Both the position numbers and the translations under genes were made by a program. A DNA stretch of 45,312 bases from CAMASH01 sp041746635 (GTDB taxonomy: Bacteria; Verrucomicrobiota; Verrucomicrobiia; Chthoniobacterales; Terrimicrobiaceae), in assembly GCA_041746635.1 (NCBI GenBank), contig JBGTGQ010000013.1, positions 1 through 45,312 of the forward strand, read 5' to 3'. A model generated the notes under the pieces. The model was not told the DNA's origin. It ran no database searches and saw nothing but the letters and a program-made list of their open reading frames with translations. Positions 1-7,219 of this stretch are shown here, piece after piece. Position 1 is the first letter of the stretch, and each line of letters starts with the position of its first letter.

Positions 1-146
1 GCGCAGTAGCAAGGCGGCGCGGCGGCTGGCTTGACGCGGCGTGAGCCGCGGGTTCCCTGGCGCGAGGCATCGCGTTCTCCGCCGTGGCCCCGATGCTGAT
101 GATTCCGTTGGTGCTGGCACCGGGGCTTCGCCGCTGGCGGGGATAA
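1..146 (+). other. Possible 3' end of an upstream gene
   Basis: A frame ending in TAA at 144-146 reads GIAFSAVAPMLMIPLVLAPG followed by a basic tail, which looks like the last membrane segment of an inner-membrane protein. The stop lies five bases before a strong hairpin, as expected for a gene end. The same frame has a TGA at 42-44, so either the gene is frameshifted or the resemblance is chance. Too little is inside the window to name a family. Confidence 0.25.
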
Positions 147-150
147 ACAA

Positions 151-180
151 AAAGGGCGGCTCGATGGCCGCCCTTTCTGT
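151..180. terminator. Bidirectional intrinsic terminator
   Basis: A perfect 10-bp stem (AAAGGGCGGC at 151-160, GCCGCCCTTT at 167-176) encloses a six-base loop. The minus-strand product is followed by a long T-rich run and would end the gene at 204-533. The plus-strand product is followed by a weaker T-rich stretch. Confidence 0.85.
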
Positions 181-203
181 CTTTTCGGGGGAAATTTTCG
201 GAC

Positions 204-533
204 TCAGGGCACTTGCTGGGCGGAGTCGGGCATGACGGTGATCTTCGTGGCGACGTTGCCGGGACCGGGATCGGCTTCCACCGTGACCCAGGTACGCTCG
301 ATGAGATTCATCAACTGACTGGGTTTGCCATCAGCTCCGAGAATGACGGTTTGCGGTGTGATCTTGAAGACCTTGGTGGATTCATCCACCTTGCTGGTCA
401 CGCTGAGCAAGGCGTTGCCGGCGTCGAGGTCGGAAACCTTGCCGCTGAAGGTGTCGGCCAAGGTGGTGGCCACGAGCGCGAAAAAACAGCCAAGAGAAAG
501 AAAAAGCAGGCGAGGAAGAGAGTGGCGTTTCAT
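204..533 (-). CDS. Small secreted protein of unknown function
   Basis: A 109-residue protein with a clear Sec signal peptide: a basic start (MKRHSLPR), a hydrophobic core LLFLSLGCFFALVATTLA, and cleavage likely after ALA-like residues near position 26. The mature part of about 83 residues is rich in Thr, Val and Asp and looks like a small beta-rich fold (SGKVSDLDAGNALLSVTS). I do not recognise a named family. The start was chosen because it places the signal peptide at the N terminus; the frame stays open upstream but without signal features. It converges on the hairpin at 151-180. Export is well supported; function is unknown. Confidence 0.7.
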   Translation of the reverse strand: MKRHSLPRLLFLSLGCFFALVATTLADTFSGKVSDLDAGNALLSVTSKVDESTKVFKITPQTVILGADGKPSQLMNLIERTWVTVEADPGPGNVATKITVMPDSAQQVP

Positions 534-647
534 GTTTGATGAGGAATACCTTGTTCTATGAGGCGGTTGACCAGCGGAATCAAGGAGCTTTTTGGTGGCG
601 TGCTCTTGAGTCTTGCCGTGTCTGCTTCCCGTTGCTACTGCGGGGGG

Positions 648-1100
648 ATGAAATCCCTCCCACTCGTGCCGTTGGTTTGTTCGCTTTTCCTGATCGGTTG
701 CCTCACGACGCCAGTGGCCAAGCCCGGCGGCGCGGGCGTGGTGCCAAATACCAACCCCTTCGCCATCATCACCGCCGCGCAGTCGGTCTTCGCCGAATAT
801 GGTTACACGCCTGGACCGTCCAGCTTTCCCGACTCCATCTCCTTCGACAAACCGGCCGGTGGCTTTGGTAAGCTGATGTATGGCAGTTACGGCGTGACCA
901 CGACGGTGCGCTCCACGTTGCTGATCGTGCAAGTGCCGGGGACGAATGACTATCAACTGCGTACGAAAGTTTCCCGCGTGAGCGACGCCGGCGAGGCGGG
1001 CTTCGAGGAGGATGAGAAAATGCTGGGCGCGTGGTCGGCCCAGTTCAAACCCCTGCTGGAAAAAATCAGCCTCCAAGCGGCCAACGCCGGGCCGATGTAA
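648..1100 (+). CDS. Putative lipoprotein
   Basis: A 150-residue protein starting MKSLPLVPLVCSLFLIGC. The hydrophobic stretch ends in a lipobox (L-I-G-C, Cys at residue 18), so it is predicted to be exported, cleaved and lipid-anchored. The mature domain has alternating hydrophobic residues (TTVRSTLLIVQVPGTNDYQL) and an acidic helical C terminus; I recognise no family. An in-frame ATG at 558 would add 30 residues and bury the signal sequence, so the start at 648 is preferred. It is divergent from the secreted-protein gene at 204-533, and a short GC hairpin follows the stop. Confidence 0.7.
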   Translation: MKSLPLVPLVCSLFLIGCLTTPVAKPGGAGVVPNTNPFAIITAAQSVFAEYGYTPGPSSFPDSISFDKPAGGFGKLMYGSYGVTTTVRSTLLIVQVPGTNDYQLRTKVSRVSDAGEAGFEEDEKMLGAWSAQFKPLLEKISLQAANAGPM

Positions 1101-1120
1101 CAGCGCGGTTCCTCGCGCTG
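1101..1120 (+). terminator. GC hairpin directly after stop codon
   Basis: CAGCGCG (1101-1107) and CGCGCTG (1114-1120) form a 7-bp stem with a six-base loop immediately after the lipoprotein stop. There is no T run, so it may only stabilise the transcript end. Confidence 0.4.
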
Positions 1121-1311
1121 GCTGATTCGCGCTGGCGGCAATTGTGGACGCATCGTGAAAATCACTTGACGGGTTGGCTGCAGCGGTGAAGTTTGGCGGC
1201 TTGATTACTCCACCTTGATTTACAGGTCTTAGCCATGAAGTAACCGGCATTCCCGCCGGCTGTGTCTTCACGCCCATTTCGAGCAACCGCTAACGAGATG
1301 CCTGTAATCAT

Positions 1312-3411
1312 ATGTCCAAGTTTTCAACGTATTCTACTCACAACCCATATTTTCATTTTCCTGTCGCAAATCCTTCACTAGCCGTTTTCCTCAGCTTTTT
1401 GCTGATGGGTTGCGGTGACTCCGGGGGAAGTTCTTCTCCGCTGGGAAAGAGTGTGGAGGCTTTTACGGGAGCCCGTACCCGCGTGGTGTGGGTGGAAGAC
1501 GTGGAAAAAAATTCGGATACATTCGCCAAGACTCGAAACCTTCGCCTGATGGGGTTCGATTCCCGCGATGGCCGCGACGAGCGCGTGATCCTGGAGAAGA
1601 AATCGAACTATCAATTTCCGCTCTTCACCCCGGATGGCTCGCAGATCGTGTATTCCGACAGCCGGGAGGATCGCATCCATGTGGTGGATTGGGATGGAAG
1701 GAATTTGCGCACTTTGAAAGAAGACGCCTCGGCCGCCGAGGTGTGGCAGGACCCGAAAACCAAGGTCGTCTGGGTCTATGCGCAGAAACAACCCAACCGC
1801 GGGCAGGCTCCGATTTTTCGCTTCCCGCTGAAGGATCCCGGCAAGGAGGAGATCGTTTGGAAAACCTCGCCGATCGAGGCCCTGCCTCCCGGCGGGTTTC
1901 AGCTCAACCGCTCGGGCACCAAGGCGGCGGCGGGTTTTCCCTGGCCGAATATTGGTCTCGCCGACGTTGCCGACGAAACCTGGGTGAAACATATCGACGG
2001 TTGCTGGCCTTCCATGGCCCCGGACGACAGCATGCTCTCGTGGACTTTCGACGGACCTCATCGTGAATTGTTTATGAAGGACTGGAAGTCGGGCCGTTCC
2101 TGGCAAATTCCCATCGCCACCGCGCCGGGCGTCAACCAGCACGAGACTTATCACCCCCGCTGGAGCAACCATGTTCAGTTCATGGCCATGACCGGGCCCT
2201 ATGCCACGGGTGACAAACCATCCAAGCTCCTAAGCGGAGCGGATGGCGTCGAAATCTACCTTGGAAAATTCAATGACCACTTCACCGGCCTTAGCGCCTG
2301 GTTCAAATTGACCGACAGCAAGAAAGGCGAGTTTTTCCCTGACATCTGGATCGCGGGTGGCGAACTCTCCAATATTCAGAATGAGCCGGGACCACCTCGT
2401 GTGGCTTCCCCCGTCGAAAAGAAAACGAACTGGCCGGAAAAAAAGGAGGGCCTAATCTTCCTGTGGAAAGACAACGGCGACTCCAACCAATTTATCGACC
2501 CCAGCGGCGAAAAGCAAAGCGGCCGGGTTCAAGCGCGTGGCGCGGCGCGGTTCGGTCCCGACGGACAGATGCATGTGATCGGCGGATCGTTTGAGGTGGC
2601 TCCAAAATCCCAAAACACGCAGGCGCTGACCGACGCCGGCCAATTCACGATTGAGGCCGTGGTGACTCCCGGTCGCGCTTCATCGCCAGTCCGCGCTGGC
2701 ATCATCACCCTGAACAATAAAGAGGATAAACCCCTCCTCGCGATCCAGCAGAAAGACGACAAGCTGTTGCTTTTCCTGAAAAATTCCGGCGCTGACCCGA
2801 TTGAGACGGAGTTAGGCACCGCCTCCACGGCCCCGACCCACATTCTGCTTACCTATAGCGCCGGACAAATCGCCTACTATCAAGACGGTCATTTGGCGAA
2901 GAGCTGGCCAGTCAATCCCGTTGATTTTGGCGAATGGTCTGTTCTCCAACCGGTCTTCGGCAGCCTGCCTTGGTCGGGCTACCTTGATGGTATCGCGATT
3001 TTCAATCGTGCGATGTCGCCCGACGAAGTTTCCACGGCAGCCGCGCTGGCCAGGGAACGCGTTTCGGCGCGGGCCCTGGTGCCGCGGCATCAGGTCAGCG
3101 CGCGTCTTCTCAAGAAGCAGGTCCCGCCCGATGCGGAGTCGATTGCGCCTTACCGACGCGCCTTGGTCGTCAATCGGTATAAGGTGGCGGAAGGTCCCGC
3201 GGAATTGAAGGGTAAGACGGTGCAAGTCGCAGAGTGGGCGATGCTGGATGCGGAAATTCCCGCTTCCTACACGAAGTTGCAGCCGGAGGAGGTTTACGAT
3301 CTGGAATTGGAGCCTTACGACGCCCACCCGCAACTCGAAAGCGAGCGCACCGCCGGGGACCTGCCCTCCCTGGACGAAGACTTCTATTATCACATCCAGT
3401 CCGGGCTGTAG
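1312..3411 (+). CDS. Large lipoprotein with PD40-like repeats and LamG-like domain
   Basis: A 699-residue protein with a hydrophobic N terminus and a lipobox L-M-G-C (Cys 34), so probably anchored on the cell surface or periplasmic face. Residues about 80-320 hold TolB/PD40-like beta-propeller blades (FTPDGSQIVYSDSREDRIHV, HVVDWDGRNLRTL). Residues about 420-590 look like a LamG/concanavalin-type jelly roll (HILLTYSAGQIAYYQDGHLA; YLDGIAIFNRAMSPDEV). Residues 611-699 form a C-terminal module starting IAPYRRALVVNRYK that recurs in the truncated copy just downstream. Proteins of this layout usually bind carbohydrate or other surface ligands, but the ligand here is unknown. Domain calls are by eye. 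Confidence 0.8.
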   Translation: MSKFSTYSTHNPYFHFPVANPSLAVFLSFLLMGCGDSGGSSSPLGKSVEAFTGARTRVVWVEDVEKNSDTFAKTRNLRLMGFDSRDGRDERVILEKKSNYQFPLFTPDGSQIVYSDSREDRIHVVDWDGRNLRTLKEDASAAEVWQDPKTKVVWVYAQKQPNRGQAPIFRFPLKDPGKEEIVWKTSPIEALPPGGFQLNRSGTKAAAGFPWPNIGLADVADETWVKHIDGCWPSMAPDDSMLSWTFDGPHRELFMKDWKSGRSWQIPIATAPGVNQHETYHPRWSNHVQFMAMTGPYATGDKPSKLLSGADGVEIYLGKFNDHFTGLSAWFKLTDSKKGEFFPDIWIAGGELSNIQNEPGPPRVASPVEKKTNWPEKKEGLIFLWKDNGDSNQFIDPSGEKQSGRVQARGAARFGPDGQMHVIGGSFEVAPKSQNTQALTDAGQFTIEAVVTPGRASSPVRAGIITLNNKEDKPLLAIQQKDDKLLLFLKNSGADPIETELGTASTAPTHILLTYSAGQIAYYQDGHLAKSWPVNPVDFGEWSVLQPVFGSLPWSGYLDGIAIFNRAMSPDEVSTAAALARERVSARALVPRHQVSARLLKKQVPPDAESIAPYRRALVVNRYKVAEGPAELKGKTVQVAEWAMLDAEIPASYTKLQPEEVYDLELEPYDAHPQLESERTAGDLPSLDEDFYYHIQSGL

Positions 3412-3486
3412 CGGCATTCGTCCTCAGATTTCCCGCAAAATATAACGGCACGGGCGGACCGCGATCGCACCGTTTCTTTTCCTTTT

Positions 3487-4439
3487 ATGTTCAAAAATTT
3501 TTTCAAAGAGTGGTTTTCCAGGTCATCACCGGCGGCTCGCGGTGGGGTCCCAATGGCGATATGCATATCGTTCGAGGCACCTTCGGCCCCGAGCAGTCGT
3601 TTGCAGATGAAATTCGTCAAGCGTGCATGAAGACGAACCAGCTTGCCATCGAGGCCATCGTTACCACGGCCCGTTCTCCGCAAAAAGGTCCGGCCCGCAT
3701 CATCAGTTTCTCCAAAAGCATAAGTCGCAGGAACTTCACTCTCGCCCAGCAGGATGACGGTCTCGTTCTGCGCTTGCAGACCTCGGAAACCGACAAGAAT
3801 GGCATTGATTTCAAACTGGCTCCGCTCGAACCCGGGCAGCCGCATCATGTCCTGGTCACCTATCAGCCGGGCGAGCTGATCTGCTATGTGGACGGGGTCT
3901 TGGCCAGTGAATCAGAATTTGAAACGGGAACTTTTGAGGACTGGAAGGAATATTCGCTGCTCTTCGGCAATGAGCAAAGCGGCGGCGACCGCTACTGGGA
4001 GGGTTTTTTAGAGGCTGTGGCCATTTACAATCGCTTTGTGAAACCCGATGAGGCCAAGCGCAAGTATTTGGCGGCTCGCGAAATCATCGCCCGGCGGCAG
4101 ACCATTGCCACCTCTGTGGTCAAGGCGGAAATGCTGACCAAGGATGCTCCGCCTGCGCCCGAAGCCATCGCACCTTACCGCCGCGCCCTCGTGGTCAATC
4201 GCTACAAAATCAAGGAATCAGCAGACCCTGGCCAAATCGGTCAAACCGTGCAGGTGGCGGAATGGGCGTTGCTGGATGCCGCCATTCCGGCTTCCTATGA
4301 ACTGGCCCAGATTGGAGCCCTGCGCACGTTGGAGTTGCAGCCTTACGAGTCCCATCCCCAGTTGGAAAGCGAACGCATGGTCAGCGATACGCCCTCGCTT
4401 GATGAAGCGTTGTTCTACGATGTGGCCTCGGGACAATAA
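3487..4439 (+). pseudogene. Truncated tandem copy of the LamG-like lipoprotein
   Basis: The frame from about 3510 to 4439 matches the C-terminal half of the preceding protein: GSRWGPNGDMHIVRGTF against ARFGPDGQMHVIGGSF, then the jelly-roll region (PHHVLVTYQPGELICYVDGV; FLEAVAIYNRF), then the C-terminal module (IAPYRRALVVNRYK is identical in both). The signal peptide and propeller are missing. The nearest good ATG (3487, MFKNFFKEWF) is in another frame and stops after 47 codons. The simplest reading is a tandem duplication with 5' deletion or frameshift. A GTG at 3510 could give an intact cytoplasmic product of about 309 residues, so a live gene is not excluded. Confidence 0.6.
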
Positions 4440-4741
4440 GCAGGCATGGCCAATGAAAAGAGTATTTATATCCCTTATTGGTTCCCTCAAATCTTTAGCG
4501 CCGCCACCCCCTTGGTGCAACATTTTACGATTACCGCGCGCGGAATGGCCCCTGAGAGTTCCGGCCTTTCTTTTCGGGATCGCATCCATCGGCGCACTGG
4601 CTTGGTTCGTGAAAGAGTTAGTGGCAAGCGGTGCCCTTGTTGAAAGAGAGCGCCCCGCCGAAATAAAAGAAACCCGCATGCAGGCGGGAATCTCGGCCTC
4701 CGCAGGATACGCGACAGTTGCCTTTGCGAAAGACCCGCGTC
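4440..4741. other. Intergenic gap without a convincing gene
   Basis: Two overlapping short reading frames begin at 4446 and 4453. The latter starts MKRVFISLIGSLKSL and later has a hydrophobic stretch (FLFGIASIGALAWFV), but it runs on antisense into the DUF2934 gene. I see no homology and treat it as non-coding, except for the terminator at 4662-4688. Confidence 0.4.
4662..4688 (-). terminator. Intrinsic terminator for the DUF2934 gene
   Basis: Read on the minus strand, CCCGC and GCGGG pair around a short loop and are followed by TTTCTTTTATTT. It lies about 55 bases beyond the stop of the DUF2934 gene. Confidence 0.7.
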
Positions 4742-5044
4742 CTACCTGCCCGCTTCCGCGCGAAGCTGGCGTTCCGCCTCGACCCAGTCGCCCTGCTCGT
4801 CCCCGTGTCCACCCGTAGCCTGGCGGCGTTCGGCGATAAAATAAGCCCGCAGGGCAATATCGTCGTTGGTGATGATCACCTTGGCCGCCTTCTTTTTTGC
4901 AGGCTTGGCCGCTTTGGCGGGCTTCGCCACTTTGACCTCTTTTGCAGCCTTCGGTTTGGCCACGGCTTCCGCAATCGGGGCCTTGACCGTTTTCTTGGGC
5001 TTCTTTTCCTCGTCCTTCTTGTTTTTCTTCGACTGAGTCATCAT
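4742..5044 (-). CDS. DUF2934 protein with Lys/Ala-rich N-terminal tail
   Basis: About 100 residues from MMTQSKKNKK (a second ATG follows one codon later; either could be the start). The first half is a low-complexity Lys/Ala/Pro tail (KEVKVAKPAKAAKPAKKKAA) like bacterial histone H1-like proteins. The second half carries the DUF2934 pattern: a helix with RAYFIAERR, then a GD..DW motif and VEAERQL. Family members are small proteins of unknown role. The basic tail suggests nucleic-acid binding, which is inference. It is transcribed divergently from the holin-like gene. Confidence 0.75.
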   Translation of the reverse strand: MMTQSKKNKKDEEKKPKKTVKAPIAEAVAKPKAAKEVKVAKPAKAAKPAKKKAAKVIITNDDIALRAYFIAERRQATGGHGDEQGDWVEAERQLRAEAGR

Positions 5045-5128
5045 GGGATTTTCGCTTATTACCCCTCCGCAGCGGGGGCTTGGCAAAATAAATCTTCAAA
5101 ATTTTTCCCGAAAAAATATGCTCGCTCC

Positions 5129-5539
5129 ATGACTGCCTTTATTTTGCGCTGGTTCGTCACCACGATTGCGGTCTTCGTCGCCGAGAGACTCATCCCTGGC
5201 ATCACCTGCAACGGCTGGGAAACCCTCGTCGGTGCCTCCCTCCTCCTCGGCATCATCAACGCCTTCATCCGTCCCGTGCTGCTCCTTCTCAGCCTGCCCT
5301 TCATCATTGTCACGATGGGCATCTTCATCTTCGTCATCAATGCGCTCCTCCTCCTGCTCGTCTCGAAAATCATCCCCGCCTTCCAGGTGGACGGCTTCTG
5401 GAGCGCCTTCTTCGGTGCCATCATCATCAGCATCGTGAGCTGGGCCTTGAGTCTGTTTTTCCGCGGCAGCGACGGAAAAATCTACCCCATCACCCACCAC
5501 ACCTCCGTCAAGCGGGCTCGCGCCCGGGTGATCGAATGA
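5129..5539 (+). CDS. Phage-holin-4-type membrane protein (DUF360-like)
   Basis: A 136-residue protein with four predicted membrane helices: ILRWFVTTIAVFVAERL, LVGASLLLGIINAFI, PVLLLLSLPFIIVTMGIFIFV and SAFFGAIIISIVSWALSLFF. The order and the motif GIINAFIRPVLLLLSLPF match the Phage_holin_4_2 (YvlD-like) family of inner-membrane proteins common in chromosomes, whose function is unclear. The start MTAFILRWF is chosen because the first helix follows at once. The tail is short and basic. The gene is not in a phage context, so a lysis role is unlikely. Confidence 0.85.
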   Translation: MTAFILRWFVTTIAVFVAERLIPGITCNGWETLVGASLLLGIINAFIRPVLLLLSLPFIIVTMGIFIFVINALLLLLVSKIIPAFQVDGFWSAFFGAIIISIVSWALSLFFRGSDGKIYPITHHTSVKRARARVIE

Positions 5540-5542
5540 TCT

Positions 5543-5641
5543 GGAAGTCGGAGGTGCGAGGTCGGAAGTCGGAAGTAAAAACACAGTTCCGGCGGGCGCA
5601 TTATCCACTTCCCACTTCCGACTTTCCACTTCGCACTTCCC
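5543..5641. repeat. Iterated GGAAGTC heptamer in inverted arms
   Basis: The left arm (5543-5576) is built from near-repeats of the heptamer GGAAGTC/GGAGGTG. The right arm (5605-5640) is the inverted version (ACTTCCC, ACTTCCG and similar). The arms could fold into a long imperfect hairpin. It fills the whole gap between the holin-like gene and the Anbu start codon at 5643. Confidence 0.7.
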
Positions 5642-5642
5642 G

Positions 5643-6395
5643 ATGACTTACTGCCTGAGTTTGCACTGCTGCGAGGGAATTGTCTTTCTCTCCGATTCCC
5701 GCAGCAGCGCCGGCGTGGATAACATCACCATCCACCCGAAAATGCGCGTCTATGAACGCCGCGGCGACCGCGTCCTCTGCCTCCTCAGTTCCGGCAACCT
5801 CTCCATCACCCAATCCGTCAGCGCCCTCATCGGACGCGACCTCGAAAAATCCCAAGACCACCCCGACCGACCGAACATCCTCAACCATTCCAACCTCTTC
5901 GACACCGTCCACTACGTCGGCGGCCTCATTCGCGAAGTGCAAAAAATGGACGCTGACGCCTTCCAGCGGGCCAACCTCAACTTTAACATCAACCTCATCC
6001 TCGGAGGCCAGATCGTCGGCCAGGCCCCGCAAATTTACCAGATTTACCCCGTCGGAAACGCCATCCACGCCAGCCGGGAATCTCCCTTCCTCCAGATCGG
6101 CGACCTCAAATACGGCAAACCCATCCTCGACCGCGGCTTCACCTACGACACCCCCCTGGCCGAAGCCGTCAAATTTGGCCTGCTCTCCCTCGATGCCACC
6201 GCCAAAAGCAACCTCTCCGTCGGCACTCCCTTCGAGCTTTTCTGCTACCGCACCGACTCCCTCGAAGCCCGCCACCGCCTCAAATTCGAAGAAAACGACC
6301 CCTACCTCACCACCGTCCGCCAACGCTGGCAAACCGGCCTCATCCAACTTGTCCACGACATTCCCGAGCTCCATGCCCTTAAGAACGCCGGATAA
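5643..6395 (+). CDS. Anbu-type proteasome-like protease
   Basis: A 250-residue protein starting MTYCLSLHCCEG. Thr2 would become the N-terminal nucleophile after Met removal, as in Ntn-hydrolase proteasome subunits. The segment IVFLSDSRSSAGVDN and the following KMRVYERRGDRVLCLLSSGN match Anbu, the ancestral beta subunit family, including its usual length of about 240-250. Anbu assembles into cytoplasmic open rings; peptidase activity has been hard to demonstrate. In many bacteria Anbu sits in an operon with a circularly permuted ATP-grasp, an alpha-E protein and a transglutaminase. None of these is nearby: it stands between a repeat and trpF. Confidence 0.85.
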   Translation: MTYCLSLHCCEGIVFLSDSRSSAGVDNITIHPKMRVYERRGDRVLCLLSSGNLSITQSVSALIGRDLEKSQDHPDRPNILNHSNLFDTVHYVGGLIREVQKMDADAFQRANLNFNINLILGGQIVGQAPQIYQIYPVGNAIHASRESPFLQIGDLKYGKPILDRGFTYDTPLAEAVKFGLLSLDATAKSNLSVGTPFELFCYRTDSLEARHRLKFEENDPYLTTVRQRWQTGLIQLVHDIPELHALKNAG

Positions 6396-6416
6396 TTATC
6401 TGTGCACCTGCAACGA

Positions 6417-6436
6417 GCCCGGCGGGTCCGGGTTTT
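6417..6436 (+). terminator. Probable intrinsic terminator after Anbu
   Basis: A six-pair stem (GCCCGG 6417-6422, CCGGGT 6428-6433, including one G-T pair) with a five-base loop is followed by a T run. It lies about 20 bases after the Anbu stop. Confidence 0.5.
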
Positions 6437-6529
6437 CAAATTGCCCCCATTTCCACCGATGAAACGAACCCCCATTATTTTCCAAATCTATGGGAATCTG
6501 TGCAATCTGTGGATTAAATCCCTCAAGCC

Positions 6530-7177
6530 ATGAGTTTCTTCGAACCCGGCCCACCCCTTCGCGTCAAAATCTGCGGCATCACCTCCCCGGCCGACGCCGA
6601 CGTCGCCCTCGCCGCCGGAGCCGACGCCCTCGGATTCAACTACTACGAAAAATCGAAACGCTGCCTCGACATCGAGGCCGACCGCTCTTGGATCACCGCC
6701 CTCGCCGGTCGCACGCAACGCATCGCCGTCGTCGTCAACCCCACCCCCGAACTTCTCACCACCCTGCGGGAAGCCCGCTGTTTCGACGCGATCCAATTCC
6801 ACGGCGACGAAACCCCCGCCTTCTGCGCCGCCGCCGGCTTCCCCCGGTGGATGCGCGCCGCCCGCGTGAAAGACGCCGACGCCCTCGCCGCCTCCCTCCA
6901 CTACAACACCCCCCACCTGCTTCTCGATTCCTATTCCGCCACCGCATATGGCGGCACCGGTAAGCGATTAAATTGGGACATCGTCCGCCAATTCATCTTG
7001 GCGAATCCCGACCGCAACATCGTCCTCGCCGGCGGCCTCACCCCCTATAACGTCCGCGACGCCGTCCGCATCGCCCGCCCCCACGCCCTCGATGTCGCCA
7101 GCGGCGTCGAACTCGAACCTCGCCGCAAAAACGAATACCTCATCCGCGAATTCATCCAAGTCGCCCGCGCGGCTTGA
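6530..7177 (+). CDS. trpF: Phosphoribosylanthranilate isomerase
   Basis: A 215-residue TIM-barrel enzyme that isomerises phosphoribosylanthranilate to CdRP in tryptophan synthesis, in the cytoplasm. The first strand carries the family signature VKICGIT with the catalytic Cys (residue 14), then ADALGFNYYEKSKR, IQFHGDE, and LLLDSYSATAYGGTGKRLNW with the catalytic Asp. The phosphate-binding end reads IVLAGGLTPYNV and ALDVASGVE. Length is normal for a stand-alone TrpF. No other trp gene is in the window, so the pathway is dispersed. It converges with the PhoH gene. Confidence 0.97.
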   Translation: MSFFEPGPPLRVKICGITSPADADVALAAGADALGFNYYEKSKRCLDIEADRSWITALAGRTQRIAVVVNPTPELLTTLREARCFDAIQFHGDETPAFCAAAGFPRWMRAARVKDADALAASLHYNTPHLLLDSYSATAYGGTGKRLNWDIVRQFILANPDRNIVLAGGLTPYNVRDAVRIARPHALDVASGVELEPRRKNEYLIREFIQVARAA

Positions 7178-7219
7178 AGCCATCCGTCTTCTTCGAGGCT
7201 CAGCCACCCAGCCTGGGCA

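Noticed and set aside
204..1286. A 360-codon minus-strand frame including the small secreted protein
   Set aside because: The upstream two thirds are the antisense of the lipoprotein gene and precede the signal peptide; the gene starts at 533.
4446..4818. Possible small membrane protein MKRVFISLIGS...
   Set aside because: It overlaps the terminator and the DUF2934 gene in antisense, and its sequence is dominated by Pro and Arg after the one hydrophobic stretch.
5129..5539. Holin annotation implying a prophage
   Set aside because: The YvlD-like family is common on chromosomes, and no endolysin or phage structural gene is near.
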